A stretch of DNA of 64,000 nucleotides from contig CAVRLB010000010.1 of the NCBI GenBank assembly GCA_963722295.1, positions 186,001 through 250,000 of the forward strand. The letters are read 5' to 3'. This DNA is from Brooklawnia sp032229645. Its GTDB lineage: Bacteria; Actinomycetota; Actinomycetes; Propionibacteriales; Propionibacteriaceae. A model generated the notes under the pieces. That model was given only the letters and a program-made list of their open reading frames with translations. It did no database searches and was not told the DNA's origin. This document shows positions 50,050 to 59,196 of this stretch, piece after piece; the stretch's first letter is position 1, and every line of letters starts with the position of its first letter. Position numbers and translations under genes: made by a program.

Positions 50050-51741
50050 TCAACGCTGAGTCTCGGCTGTCTCGGGTACCAGCACCCTTGTGGTTCCGGC
50101 GGCGGTGACCCGGTACTGGTAGCCGTGGGGTGAGGTCCAATGGTAGACGCCCGGGATGGGTTGCTCCAGCGTCCACTTGCCATGCGTCTTGGCACGGTGA
50201 GCTTTGCGGGACAGCGGGCCAAGATTGGTGAGACTGGTTTGACCTGCCTGGCCGGCCAGACCACAGACGTACGGGATGGTGTGATCCATGTCACAGCGGC
50301 TCGCCGCGGTGGTGCCGTAAGGGAAGACATCGACCGGGTTACGCTGCTCGATGGCGAACCGCATCTTGGCCGGAGTCTCGTAGCAATCCACCGGACGCAT
50401 ATCCGCGAGATCAATGACCGGCCTCACGATCACTTTTGAACCCGCAAGGAAGTCGGGAAGCCGCTCGGTGAGCAGCGGCCCCCACCCTTCGACTCGGGCA
50501 ACACCGGTCTGCCCAGGCGCACAGCCAGGAGCATTCAGCGCAGGATCCTCAGCGCTGATATGCACCACCAGGGTCTGGACGAGCGGCGCCGACGCGCCCG
50601 CGATTCCCGCCAGATCCTCGGCGACGGGTGTGTCATACAGCAACGGGCCGCTGTCGGCCAGCGGTACCTGGGCTGCCAGCACTTTCAGGCAGCCCGCGGG
50701 CTCCACGATCGGGATGTCGTACCCCAGCGCGTCCAAAGGATCCAACTCGTGGAGGTCGTCGCTCATTGCGCCGGTCATCTTGGGTTGTCGTAACGCTCGG
50801 GCCGCTCTGACTCGTTCCAGCAGCCCTGGCGGCCGGCTCATGGGTACCGGCCCGTCTGCACCCACCCAGCAAAGTCCATCCGCATTGTGAGCCCCATCGT
50901 CCGCGGTCAAACCGACAAGCCATCCTGGCGGCAAGGGCACGAGTTCGTCGTAACGCAACTCAGCGATCGGTTCTTGCTCATGAGCCCTCGAATACGCGTC
51001 ACGCACGAACATGCCGAATGCGACCCCACGACGCCGATCAAGATCACGGCACGTCGCAGTATCCGGATCAACCGGCAAAGCAGAAGCGACCTCGGTGAGC
51101 AACCGATCGAAGTTGATCCCATCGACCGGATCCACAATCCCGAAGATCGACACGCTGCCATCCCGGATCTTCGACACCCGAATCTGGCGGGCCTCCCGCC
51201 GCACTCGCTCTCGTTCCCGCGCGAGATCAGTATCGGCAGCAACGATCTGACCCTCCAGGGCTTTCATCAAGCGGGAGAACGACAACAAACCGATCCCGGC
51301 AGCCATCGCCTCGTCCACTGACTGCACGGTCTCCAACGGCAGATGCACACACTCGCGACTGATCTTCGCCGCCTGCCACACCCGGATCCTGCCGGCGATC
51401 ACCGACTGCCACAGCCTCGGATGCCGCGTCCGCAAATCCAAGGCCTCACCGATCCGCGACAGCGCCGACGACGGGGAGATGCCCAGCAACGCGCCGACCT
51501 CCAGCGCCACGAACTCCCCCACCTTCGGCGTGCCATCATGACCCGGCCGAATCAGCCGCTCCATGCCGTCGGCGATGACGGTCTCATCGATCTTCCACAG
51601 GTCTGCGATGTGAGTGATCGCGACCAGCTGAGCGACCTCCCCAGCCACGATCTCCCGCTGTGCGTCATCCAACGCGGCCAGCGCGTCACCACTGGTCGGT
51701 GGTTTGACCAGCAGTCTCGGGTCGCAGACGGGGGCTTCCAT
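50050..51741 (-). CDS. DUF222 / HNH endonuclease (13E12-repeat family)
   Basis: 563 residues. The helical DUF222 part (about 1-330: ERLIRPGHDGTPKVGEFVAL, AAKISRECVHLP, SVSIFGIVDPVDGINFDRLL) is followed by an HNH nuclease (RCDMDHTIPY ... TSLTNLGPLSRKAHRAKTHG) at about 495-545. These genes are multicopy in actinobacteria and behave like selfish elements. TACACT lies 6 nt before the ATG. It is lodged between a complete GT2 gene and a fragment of a paralogue, which suggests insertion or recombination here. Confidence 0.88.
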   Translation of the reverse strand: MEAPVCDPRLLVKPPTSGDALAALDDAQREIVAGEVAQLVAITHIADLWKIDETVIADGMERLIRPGHDGTPKVGEFVALEVGALLGISPSSALSRIGEALDLRTRHPRLWQSVIAGRIRVWQAAKISRECVHLPLETVQSVDEAMAAGIGLLSFSRLMKALEGQIVAADTDLARERERVRREARQIRVSKIRDGSVSIFGIVDPVDGINFDRLLTEVASALPVDPDTATCRDLDRRRGVAFGMFVRDAYSRAHEQEPIAELRYDELVPLPPGWLVGLTADDGAHNADGLCWVGADGPVPMSRPPGLLERVRAARALRQPKMTGAMSDDLHELDPLDALGYDIPIVEPAGCLKVLAAQVPLADSGPLLYDTPVAEDLAGIAGASAPLVQTLVVHISAEDPALNAPGCAPGQTGVARVEGWGPLLTERLPDFLAGSKVIVRPVIDLADMRPVDCYETPAKMRFAIEQRNPVDVFPYGTTAASRCDMDHTIPYVCGLAGQAGQTSLTNLGPLSRKAHRAKTHGKWTLEQPIPGVYHWTSPHGYQYRVTAAGTTRVLVPETAETQR

Positions 51742-51835
51742 AGCCCAAGTGTAGTCGAATGCCAGTTCGAATACAAGACCTGCTGAGTACCCACAGGCGT
51801 GGGGAAGGGACCCAACGAGGCGGGTATTCAGCCTG

Positions 51836-52012
51836 CAGTTTCTGGTGCGGCTGGAGCGCGCCGGGTTCGACACCTACGCGGTCGCCGATGCGCTGATACT
51901 CAGCCACTACGACTTCGTCCAGTCGAACGATCTGGCGAGCTGGAAGGGCTACTACATATATCGCAATCTGTTCGCGGTACACCTGCGTTGTGGGACGAAC
52001 CTGCCGGAGGTA
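51836..52012 (+). pseudogene. Tail fragment of a GlfT1-like glycosyltransferase
   Basis: The frame reads FLVRLERAGFDTYAVADALI, SHYDFVQSNDLASWKGYYIY and RNLFAVHLRCGTNLP, nearly identical to the end of domain 2 of the intact gene at 49726-49900. DNA similarity is also high. Only about 58 residues remain; the front is replaced by the DUF222/HNH gene and the rest diverges after GTNL. It shares the 484-bp gap 51742-52225 with the repeats below. Confidence 0.8.
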
Positions 52013-52031
52013 GCGCATGGACGCCAGCACC

Positions 52032-52086
52032 AACTTCCCACAACTTCCCACCTTCACTTCCCACCTGTTATGTTCGGTGGGAAGTT
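52032..52086. repeat. Iterated TTCCCAC elements with an inverted copy
   Basis: AACTTCCCAC occurs at 52032-52041 and 52042-52051, ACTTCCCACC at 52057-52066, and the inverse GGTGGGAAGT at 52077-52086, forming a 10-bp hairpin with the third unit. Spaced GTGGGA repeats are the binding pattern of MraZ upstream of mraZ-mraW, but no such genes follow. Confidence 0.55.
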
Positions 52087-52196
52087 AGCTGACTCCGGTC
52101 GTCCGACCCGAATTCTCTATCCTGCCCTTCGAAGCAGGTTCCGTTCTCGTCGCAGATCCCTTATCAGCGATGTCTACCGGGAAGAGTTGCCGGACT

Positions 52197-52288
52197 CGCC
52201 ACAGAGCGGCACTCAAGACCTGCCGTTACCGCTCATTGACCAACCGATACATGAACGCGGCCATCGCGTCGCGGTTGACCGAGTTCAG
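52197..52288. repeat. Donor copy of a ~90-bp duplication (amidase 3' end)
   Basis: This segment covers the last ~21 codons of the amidase gene plus ~29 bp beyond its stop. A near copy is at 53921-54009, differing by four base changes and 3 nt of gaps. Confidence 0.9.
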
Positions 52289-54068
52289 GGGCCTGAACTC
52301 TGCGAGGCCATTGCCGGCGTCCCAACCGGTCGAGATGCCCTCGTCGGCGAGCCAGGAGACCTCACGATAGAACTGATCGCCCGGCTGAATATCGGTGAAC
52401 GGCGATACGCCCGGTTCATCGAAGGCACTGGTGTTGACCTTCAGCACCGTCCCCGCATAGCGGTACAAGAACGCCGCCATCGCATCGCGCGCCACCGGCT
52501 CCAGCGGACGGAACTCACTCGTGCCGTCGCCGAGATCCCAACCGGTCGAGATGCCGGTCGATGCCAGCCACGAGATCTCCTTATAGAACTGGCTTGTCGT
52601 GGGCACATCGGTGAAAGGCGACGCGGTCGGCGCAGTGAACGTGGGCGACCCCGCCAGCCGGTACAAGAATGCCGCCATCGCATCGCGCGCCACCGGCTCC
52701 AGCGGGCGGAACTCACGTGAACCATTCGACATCGTCCAGCCGGTCGTCACGCCCTTACCGGCGAGCCAGCTGATCTCATTGAAGAACTGGTTACCAGGAC
52801 CAACATCCGAGAAGCCGGGGGCACCGACCTGCTGAATGAGGCTGGGGATCTTGGCGTAGACGGGATCACCGGGGCAGTCGGTGGCATAGACATCGCGGTG
52901 CCCGAAGATCCTCAACAGCGCATCGCCATCGGGGGCTTTCAGGCCCGACTTGTCACGCGCATCCAGCCCGGCCAAGTCGAAACGGTACTCAATCACAGTC
53001 GCGAACGCAGTCATCAGGGCTGTCGTCGGATTCGCCTTGGTGAAATCGCCCAGCGCGGAGACGCCCATCGTGCCGGTGTTGTAGTCATAGGCGTGCCCGG
53101 CGACGACCATGTCGTCGGCAGCCACGTCGAGCGAGCCCTCGCGCCCCTCCCACATGCCGCCGAACTTGTCGACCAGGAAGTTGTATCCGATGTCTCCCCA
53201 GCCCAAGGTGATCGCATGGTAGTAGTAGACGCCCGCGATGATTCCGGGCACATCGGCCTGCGCATAATTGTTGGTGCCGGCGGTGTGGTGGACGACCGCA
53301 GCCTTCAGTTCGGCGGTCTCTTCATCCCAGCCCGGGACACCGGAGTCGCCGTCCCAGTCACTTCGCGGATGAATGCCGCGCGCGATGCCCTCGCGTCCTT
53401 CGGCCGTGGTGCCGGACTCGCTCATCGTGCCTACCTGAGCGGACGGCACAGCGTCACTCTGCGGCCCGATCCGGCTGGAAGCGCCATCTCCCGCGCCCGA
53501 ACCGAGCTGAGCAACAACCAATGTGAGGTCCGCAGGCAGCGTCTCGGCTTCGCCACTGACCTGCACTTGAATCGCGGTGGCCACACCGGAGATGAACGGC
53601 GCGCTGCCGCCCGAGCCAGCCATCTCGGGATCATCGGCATCGACACCCGACCAGTCGCTCCAATCCGAGCCTTCAAGCACGCGGAAGTAGGCCGCGTTGC
53701 CTTCACCCAGCCCATCCCCGGCGTCCCAGGTGAGCGCGGAGACGGTGAACTCGCCGGTGCTGATCTGGTCAGTGATCACGGCCGATCCCTCGACGGTGGT
53801 TCCGGCCGCAAGATCCGCCTCTGTAGCCGAAGCCAGACCACCCACTGCCTCGGCGGTCAACGCTCCGGAGGGATCGGTGAGCGCGATCTCAACCGGTTCG
53901 ATCGCGCGGCCGACCTCCGACGCCACAGAGCGGCACTCAAGATCTGCCGCTACCGCTCATTGACCAACCGATACATGAATGCGGATCGCGTCCGGTTGAC
54001 AGAGTTCAGCTGCCGCCGGCGGCCAGGGCCGTCAGAGACACAAATCGGGGTGCTTTGGGCTTTCGCAC
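52226..54068 (-). pseudogene. PGRP-type N-acetylmuramoyl-L-alanine amidase with SLH-like repeats, split from its signal peptide
   Basis: AGGAGGAGG precedes GTG 54068, which opens MRKPKAPRFVSLTALAAGGS and hits TGA at 54006-54008 where the inserted duplication begins. The remaining frame (52226-53926, 566 residues) holds a ~185-residue variable N-terminal part, the zinc amidase/PGRP domain (VVHHTAGTNNYAQ, GYNFLVDKFGGMWEGREGS, GHRDVYATDCPGD) at about 190-350, and three SLH-like repeats (about 370, 438, 504: FTDVPTTSQFYKEISWLAS, EFRPLEPVARDAMAAFLYR). The GTG at 53926 lies in the inserted repeat and has no ribosome site, so the enzyme should be neither well translated nor secreted. Confidence 0.75.
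53921..54009. repeat. Inserted copy of the amidase 3' end within the amidase 5' region
   Basis: Begins CGCCACAGAGCGGCACTCAA and ends GAGTTCAG, as in the copy at 52197-52288. On the minus strand it reads LNSVNRTRSAFMYRLVNER and stop, then the flank. It separates the signal-peptide codons (54068-54009) from the mature domain. Confidence 0.9.
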
Positions 54069-54130
54069 GGGGAATCCTCCTCCTGGGGTTATCGGACGCC
54101 CGTCATGCTACGCCAAGAAGACCTCGCCGC

Positions 54131-54889
54131 TCAGTCGGGCATCGTCGAGCGCAGGAAGTCCACGGCCTCGGTGATCTCCGAGTCATGAATGACCTTGCCA
54201 TGCTCGAGCACGATGCCACGGTGGCAGATCGACTTGATGAGCTCGAGATCGTGGCTGACGACCACCAGCGTCTGGCCGGCGTCGCGCAACTCACGCATCT
54301 TGTGAATGCACTTGCGCTGAAAGGGCTCGTCGCCGACGGCAAGCACTTCGTCCACCAGGAAGATATCGGGCTCGGAGTGCACGGCCACCGAGAACGCCAG
54401 CCGCATGTACATGCCCGACGAGTAGAACTTCACCTCAGAATCGATGAACTTCTCGATACCACTGAAGTCCACGATGGAGTCGAAGCGCTCGTCGATCTCG
54501 GCTTCGCTCATGCCGAGGATCGCGCCATTGAGATAGATGTTTTCGCGTCCGGTCAGATCGGGATGCATGCCGGCGCCGACCTCGATCAGGCCGGCAATGC
54601 GTCCGCGCACGGCGATCGACCCGGCATCGGGCATCATGACACCACTGATCAGCTTCAGGGTCGTTGACTTTCCCGAGCCGTTGAAGCCGAGCAAAGCGAC
54701 CGATTCACCCTGATGGATGGACAGCGAAACCCCGTCCAGTGCCTTGAAGGTCTCGGCGAGGTCGCCCTTGCGTCCGCTGGCCCACCAGACCACGTACTCC
54801 TTGATCGAGCGGGTGTGGCGTAGCGCGAATTCCTTGTCGACGCCCTCCAGTTGGGCCATCACCAGGTCGTTCGAAGTCTCGCTCATCAC
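54131..54889 (-). CDS. Polysaccharide ABC exporter ATPase (Wzt/TagH/RfbE type)
   Basis: 252 residues. Walker A GFNGSGKSTTLKLISG (about 66-81), signature region YSSGMYMRLAFSVA, Walker B DIFLVDEVLAVGD. The YxSGM variant signature is typical of Wzt-like and mycobacterial galactan exporters (cf. Rv3781). No carbohydrate-binding C-terminal domain is present. It overlaps the permease gene by 4 bp. Powers export of lipid-linked galactan across the membrane. Confidence 0.92.
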   Translation of the reverse strand: MMSETSNDLVMAQLEGVDKEFALRHTRSIKEYVVWWASGRKGDLAETFKALDGVSLSIHQGESVALLGFNGSGKSTTLKLISGVMMPDAGSIAVRGRIAGLIEVGAGMHPDLTGRENIYLNGAILGMSEAEIDERFDSIVDFSGIEKFIDSEVKFYSSGMYMRLAFSVAVHSEPDIFLVDEVLAVGDEPFQRKCIHKMRELRDAGQTLVVVSHDLELIKSICHRGIVLEHGKVIHDSEITEAVDFLRSTMPD

Positions 54890-55782
54890 AGCTCCTGGGC
54901 GAACTTGCCCTCAAGGCGGTGGAAGACCAACTGGCCGAGAGCCAGCGTTCCCAACGCGACGGCCGAGCTGATGGCTACCCCGATCATCCAGTGCGGGGGC
55001 ATCAGACTGGACGCATCGGCACCGTCGGTCAGCACCCCCCTGGTAGGCATCCAGAAGCAATAATGCGAGAGTTCGACGGCCATCGCCAGCGGATTCAGCT
55101 GGTAGATCTTGAACAGCCAGCCGGGGAAGGCGTCGGCCACCATGTGCCATTGGTAGAAGACCGGAGAAAGCCAGATCGCGACCATCATCAACAGTTCGAT
55201 CAGGTTCTCGGCGTCACGGAAGTAGACATTGAAAGCCGCGAAGGCCAGCCCAATGCCGAGCGCGAAGGCGCAGATCATCAAGATCGCCAGCACCCCACCG
55301 AGGATGCTGAAGACGCCGGGACGCCAGCCGAAGACCAGCGCGCCGACGATCAGCACGACGATCTGAGGCACGACGTGCACGAACGCCACCCAGACACTGC
55401 TCACCGGGAAGAGTTCGCGCGGCAGGTAGACCTTGCCGACCAGTGGCGCGTTGAAGATGATCGATCTGGTGGTGTTGGAGAGGATCTCATTGAAGAAGTT
55501 GATCATCACCATGCCGCTGAACAGATAAACCACGTAGCTGGGGATGGAATCACCCAGCCGCAGGAACCGACCCATCGCCACGTAGTAAACCAGCAGCTGG
55601 ACTGCGGGCTTCACATAGCTCCACACCATGCCCAGCGCGGAGCCGCGATATCGGACGCGCAGTTCCTTCTTCACCAGTAGCTGAAGCAGGAACCTCCAGC
55701 GCGGAAGCGCCAGTAGTCCGATGCTGTGCCCAGGCGGACGAAGCGGTTCGTCGGCCAGCTCCACGGAATTCGTCGCCACCAA
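54886..55782 (-). CDS. Polysaccharide ABC exporter permease (Wzm/TagG type)
   Basis: 298 residues, six predicted helices. ELRVRYRGSALGMVWSYVKP is the ABC-2 coupling region; FFNEILSNTTRSIIFNAPLV and FRDAENLIELLMMVAIWLSP are Wzm landmarks. Partner of the adjacent ATPase. Like Rv3783 of mycobacteria it lies in a galactan gene cluster. The start is followed upstream by the glfT2 stop after 48 bp. Confidence 0.92.
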   Translation of the reverse strand: MVATNSVELADEPLRPPGHSIGLLALPRWRFLLQLLVKKELRVRYRGSALGMVWSYVKPAVQLLVYYVAMGRFLRLGDSIPSYVVYLFSGMVMINFFNEILSNTTRSIIFNAPLVGKVYLPRELFPVSSVWVAFVHVVPQIVVLIVGALVFGWRPGVFSILGGVLAILMICAFALGIGLAFAAFNVYFRDAENLIELLMMVAIWLSPVFYQWHMVADAFPGWLFKIYQLNPLAMAVELSHYCFWMPTRGVLTDGADASSLMPPHWMIGVAISSAVALGTLALGQLVFHRLEGKFAQEL

Positions 55783-55830
55783 TCAAGCCCTCTCGGCATT
55801 CACCTTCGACGGTCCCCTCTGGTCATGCGA

Positions 55831-57798
55831 CTAGATGCCGAAGGTCTTCTCCCATGCTTCCAACGAAACGACCTGCGGCAGTGCGTCCTGGTACTGCTTG
55901 CGCAGCTTGTCCCAGTTGGCCGCCAGCTCAGCGCGAGCGGCCACACTGCGGGCCAGCAGATGCCGCAGCTGTTTCGGATCTCGACGGTACCAGGCCGCAC
56001 CAGAGCCGTCGGCCTTCGTCACCAGCGCGGAATCGTACTGGCTTAGCACAAAGTACTTGCTGTTGGCGTGACTGATCGAAGCCTCGGGGCGTTCCTTGGC
56101 CTTCTCGCTGGCGGGCAGCAACTGCCGGACGATGGTCTTGACCGTCCACGGGGCGAGCGTCACCATGTTCGGGGCCTTCGGACGGGTCTTGAACTTCGGC
56201 TTCCCGGTGCGCGAGACGGCCGGGTAAGCGTCCGGATCGGGCCGGTATTGGGCGTCGCTGAACTGCTTGGTCAGCTCCCGCAACTTCGGCATCCGGCTCA
56301 GGATCGTCTCGTGCAGATGCTCCGGCCCGGACAGGATATCCTCGATCGCCATCAACCGGATGGTCTGCGCGTAGTACTCGGCGGAGACCGAGTGCTTGAC
56401 ATCAAGGGTCGACAGTTCGTAGATCAGCCTGCCGCCGCGCTCGTACGGCGAATGCAGCAGAGCGGTCAGAATGCGGTTGTGCTCATGGAAGTAGGCCTGC
56501 CAGTCGCGTGAATCGTCCTTGTCACCCCACGCGATGTGCCAAAGTCCGGCACCCGGCAGGGTCACCGTGGGGACGCCGATTTCGGCGGCGCGCAGACCGT
56601 ATTCCAGATCGTCCCACTTGATGAAGATAGGCAGCGACAGCCCCAGCTCGGCGATCACCGAGACCGGCATCAGTTCCATCCACCAGCCGTTGTAATCGAC
56701 ATCGAGGCGGCGGTGCAAGACCGAACGGCTCCGCAGATTGGCTGCGCCAAGATCGACACGATTCTCGGTGCCTTCCAGAGCACCCCACAGCCAGCGCCAC
56801 TTGTTGATGCCCTCACCGAAGGACTGGGCGACCGACTTCTCGTTGAGATCGAACATCTGCCCGCCGACCAGCGTGCGATTGCGGCAGAAGGCACCGAAGA
56901 CGGCGAGCCGCTCGATGCTCTCCGGCTCGACGGTGACATCGTCGTCCAGCACCATATGGAACTCGGCCTCGTTGGCTTTGACGGCCTCGTACATGCCGCG
57001 CGAGAAGCCACCCGAGCCGCCCATATTGCCCTGGTAGATCATCTTGAGGCGGTCGCCGAGCAGTTCGGCGGCCTCCGGATAGAGCTCGTCGTCCTTGACG
57101 TTCTTGTTGCCCTGATCGACGACATAGACCCGCTTCAGGATCGGCTTGAGGTTTTCGGAGGTGGCCAGCACCATCAGAGTGCGAGCGCAGTAGTCGGGGC
57201 GGTTGAAGGTGGTGATGCCGATGCTCAGCGAGATCGGACGTACCGGCTCCGCGTTGACCTCCCAGTGGCCGCTGACCAGCCGGGCACCCTCTTCGCCGGC
57301 GACAAGGTCGAACCAGTACCAGCCACCGTCGGTGAACGAGTCGAGCGGCAGCACGAAGCTGATCTGGTTCTCGCTGCCCTTGGTGCGCTTGCTGGCGGCA
57401 CGCTGGGCACGGCCCTCGGCGTTCGACTTGTAGACCATGACGTTGGCGGAGCCTTCGATGGTCAGCACCAGGCGCACCTTGGTGGCGACGGTCCACTGCC
57501 GCCAGTAGCTGGCGGGGAACGCGTTGAAGACGGTCCCCAGCGAGAGTCGCAGACCGGGGGGCAGGGTTCGGGTGCCGCCGTCCTCGGCGATCAGGTCGCT
57601 GCGGTCGATCTTCGAACCCGCGACCGCGTCGGCGTCGAGCCGCTGGCCCCGGCGGCCACCGCCATCGGGAGATTCGACTGGGGCGGCACGTCCGAAATCG
57701 ACGTAGAGCGGCAGGGTGTCTTCCTCACCGGCGGGCGGGAAGACGATGCGAGAGACCTGCGTCCACACAGTCGGGGTTTGGGATGTTTCGGTGCTCAC
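55831..57798 (-). CDS. glfT2: Galactofuranosyltransferase GlfT2
   Basis: 655 residues (mycobacterial GlfT2 is 637). N-terminal beta-barrel (1-~190), GT2 domain with SIGITTFNRPDYCARTLM, the DDD motif in FHMVLDDDVTVEPESI (about 283), the second acidic pair WDDLEYGLRAAEIG (about 393) and the His of LWHIAWGDKD (about 418), and a helical C-terminus for oligomerisation. Polymerises UDP-galactofuranose into alternating beta-1,5/1,6 galactan. It overlaps glf by 4 bp, so substrate maker and user are coupled. Confidence 0.93.
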   Translation of the reverse strand: MSTETSQTPTVWTQVSRIVFPPAGEEDTLPLYVDFGRAAPVESPDGGGRRGQRLDADAVAGSKIDRSDLIAEDGGTRTLPPGLRLSLGTVFNAFPASYWRQWTVATKVRLVLTIEGSANVMVYKSNAEGRAQRAASKRTKGSENQISFVLPLDSFTDGGWYWFDLVAGEEGARLVSGHWEVNAEPVRPISLSIGITTFNRPDYCARTLMVLATSENLKPILKRVYVVDQGNKNVKDDELYPEAAELLGDRLKMIYQGNMGGSGGFSRGMYEAVKANEAEFHMVLDDDVTVEPESIERLAVFGAFCRNRTLVGGQMFDLNEKSVAQSFGEGINKWRWLWGALEGTENRVDLGAANLRSRSVLHRRLDVDYNGWWMELMPVSVIAELGLSLPIFIKWDDLEYGLRAAEIGVPTVTLPGAGLWHIAWGDKDDSRDWQAYFHEHNRILTALLHSPYERGGRLIYELSTLDVKHSVSAEYYAQTIRLMAIEDILSGPEHLHETILSRMPKLRELTKQFSDAQYRPDPDAYPAVSRTGKPKFKTRPKAPNMVTLAPWTVKTIVRQLLPASEKAKERPEASISHANSKYFVLSQYDSALVTKADGSGAAWYRRDPKQLRHLLARSVAARAELAANWDKLRKQYQDALPQVVSLEAWEKTFGI

Positions 57799-58985
57799 GC
57801 TTCCACGCCTCCACTTTTCACGGGGTCGCCATCTGTGAAGTGCGGCCTCAAAACGGTCTCGTAGGTCATCAGCGCGGACGCGATGGCCATGTGCATGTCC
57901 AGATACTTGTAGGTGCCCAGGCGTCCGCCGAAAATGACATCGGGTTCAGCGGCTGCCAGCTCACGGTATTTGGCGAGCTTCGCCCGATCATCGTCGGTGT
58001 TGATCGGGTAGTAGGGCTCGTCGTCGCGATTAGCGAACCGGCTGAACTCGCGGTGAATGACCGTCTTGTCGGTCGGGTAGTCGCGCTCCGGATGCATGTG
58101 ACGGAACTCGTGGATCCGGGTGAACGGCACGTCCAGATCTGCGTAATTCATCACCGAGGTGCCCTGGAAATCACCTGTGTCGGTGAGAACCTCTTCTTCG
58201 AGGTCGATGGTGCGCCAGCTCAGGTCGCCCTCGGCGTACTCGAAGTAGCGGTCGATGGGTCCGGTGTACACGACCGGCAACTTGCCGACGACCTTGGCCT
58301 TCGAGTACTCGTGCGAGTCGTCGAAGAAGTCGGTCTCGGTCAGCACGGTGATCAGCGGGTTGTCGATCATCCGGGTCAGCCAGGCTCCGTAGCCGTCGGT
58401 GGGCAGGCCCTCGTAATCGTCGCTGAAATAGCGGTTGTTGTAGGTGTAACGCACCGGCAGCCGGCTGACGATCGAGGCCGGCAGATTCTCGGGCTCGGTC
58501 TGCCACTGCTTGGCGGTGTAGTTCATGAAGAACGCTTCGTAGAGCGGACGCCCGACCAGCGAGACGCCCTTCTCAACGAAGTTGGCCGGCTCCTTGTCGC
58601 CCAGTTCTTGCGACTGCTCCTTGATCAGGGCCTTCGCCTCGTCGGGACGATAGGCCGCCGAGAAGAATTGGTTGATGGTGCCCAGGTTCACCGGCATCGG
58701 ATACACGACACCCTTGTGGGTGGTGTACACGTGGTGCTGGTAGCCGGTGAAGGTGGTGAACCGCTGGACGTAATCCCAGACCTTCTTGTTCGAGGTGTGG
58801 AAGAGGTGAGCGCCGTAACGGTGCACCTCGATTCCGGTCGTCGGTTCGGTCTGTGACCAGGCATTGCCACCGATGTGACTGCGTCGTTCAACGATGACGA
58901 CATGCTTGCCCAACTCGTTGGCTACTCGTTCGGCAATCGTGAGACCGAACAAACCCGACCCCACAACAACCAGATCCGCGTCCAT
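57795..58985 (-). CDS. glf: UDP-galactopyranose mutase
   Basis: 396 residues. FAD site VVVGSGLFGLTIAERVA at 5-21, VERRSHIGGNAWS, HRYGAHLFHTSNK and FMNYTAKQW are hallmark motifs. Converts UDP-Galp to UDP-Galf for galactan synthesis. ATG 58985 is chosen as the start at the FAD strand; the frame extends 54 codons upstream without similarity. First gene of the glf-glfT2 pair. Confidence 0.96.
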   Translation of the reverse strand: MDADLVVVGSGLFGLTIAERVANELGKHVVIVERRSHIGGNAWSQTEPTTGIEVHRYGAHLFHTSNKKVWDYVQRFTTFTGYQHHVYTTHKGVVYPMPVNLGTINQFFSAAYRPDEAKALIKEQSQELGDKEPANFVEKGVSLVGRPLYEAFFMNYTAKQWQTEPENLPASIVSRLPVRYTYNNRYFSDDYEGLPTDGYGAWLTRMIDNPLITVLTETDFFDDSHEYSKAKVVGKLPVVYTGPIDRYFEYAEGDLSWRTIDLEEEVLTDTGDFQGTSVMNYADLDVPFTRIHEFRHMHPERDYPTDKTVIHREFSRFANRDDEPYYPINTDDDRAKLAKYRELAAAEPDVIFGGRLGTYKYLDMHMAIASALMTYETVLRPHFTDGDPVKSGGVEA

Positions 58986-59196
58986 GACACTCCTGACGTA
59001 CTCGCGCGGCACCAGCCCCGGCACCTCATGACAATCTACCTGAACCCCACAGCCACGCGCGCTTCCGGTTGGGGTTTTGCGCCTGAGGTCCTGCGGATCG
59101 GTGGCATGGACGATACCAAGCGCGCGATGTCGTCTCTGCACAGCCACAAACGCGCGGCCGGAACTGAGTGGATCAGACTAGGGCCTGACAGGAGGA

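Noticed and set aside
52898..54667. 589-codon plus-strand ORF opposite the amidase and Wzt genes
   Set aside because: Antisense to well-supported domains; the sequence lacks any family features.
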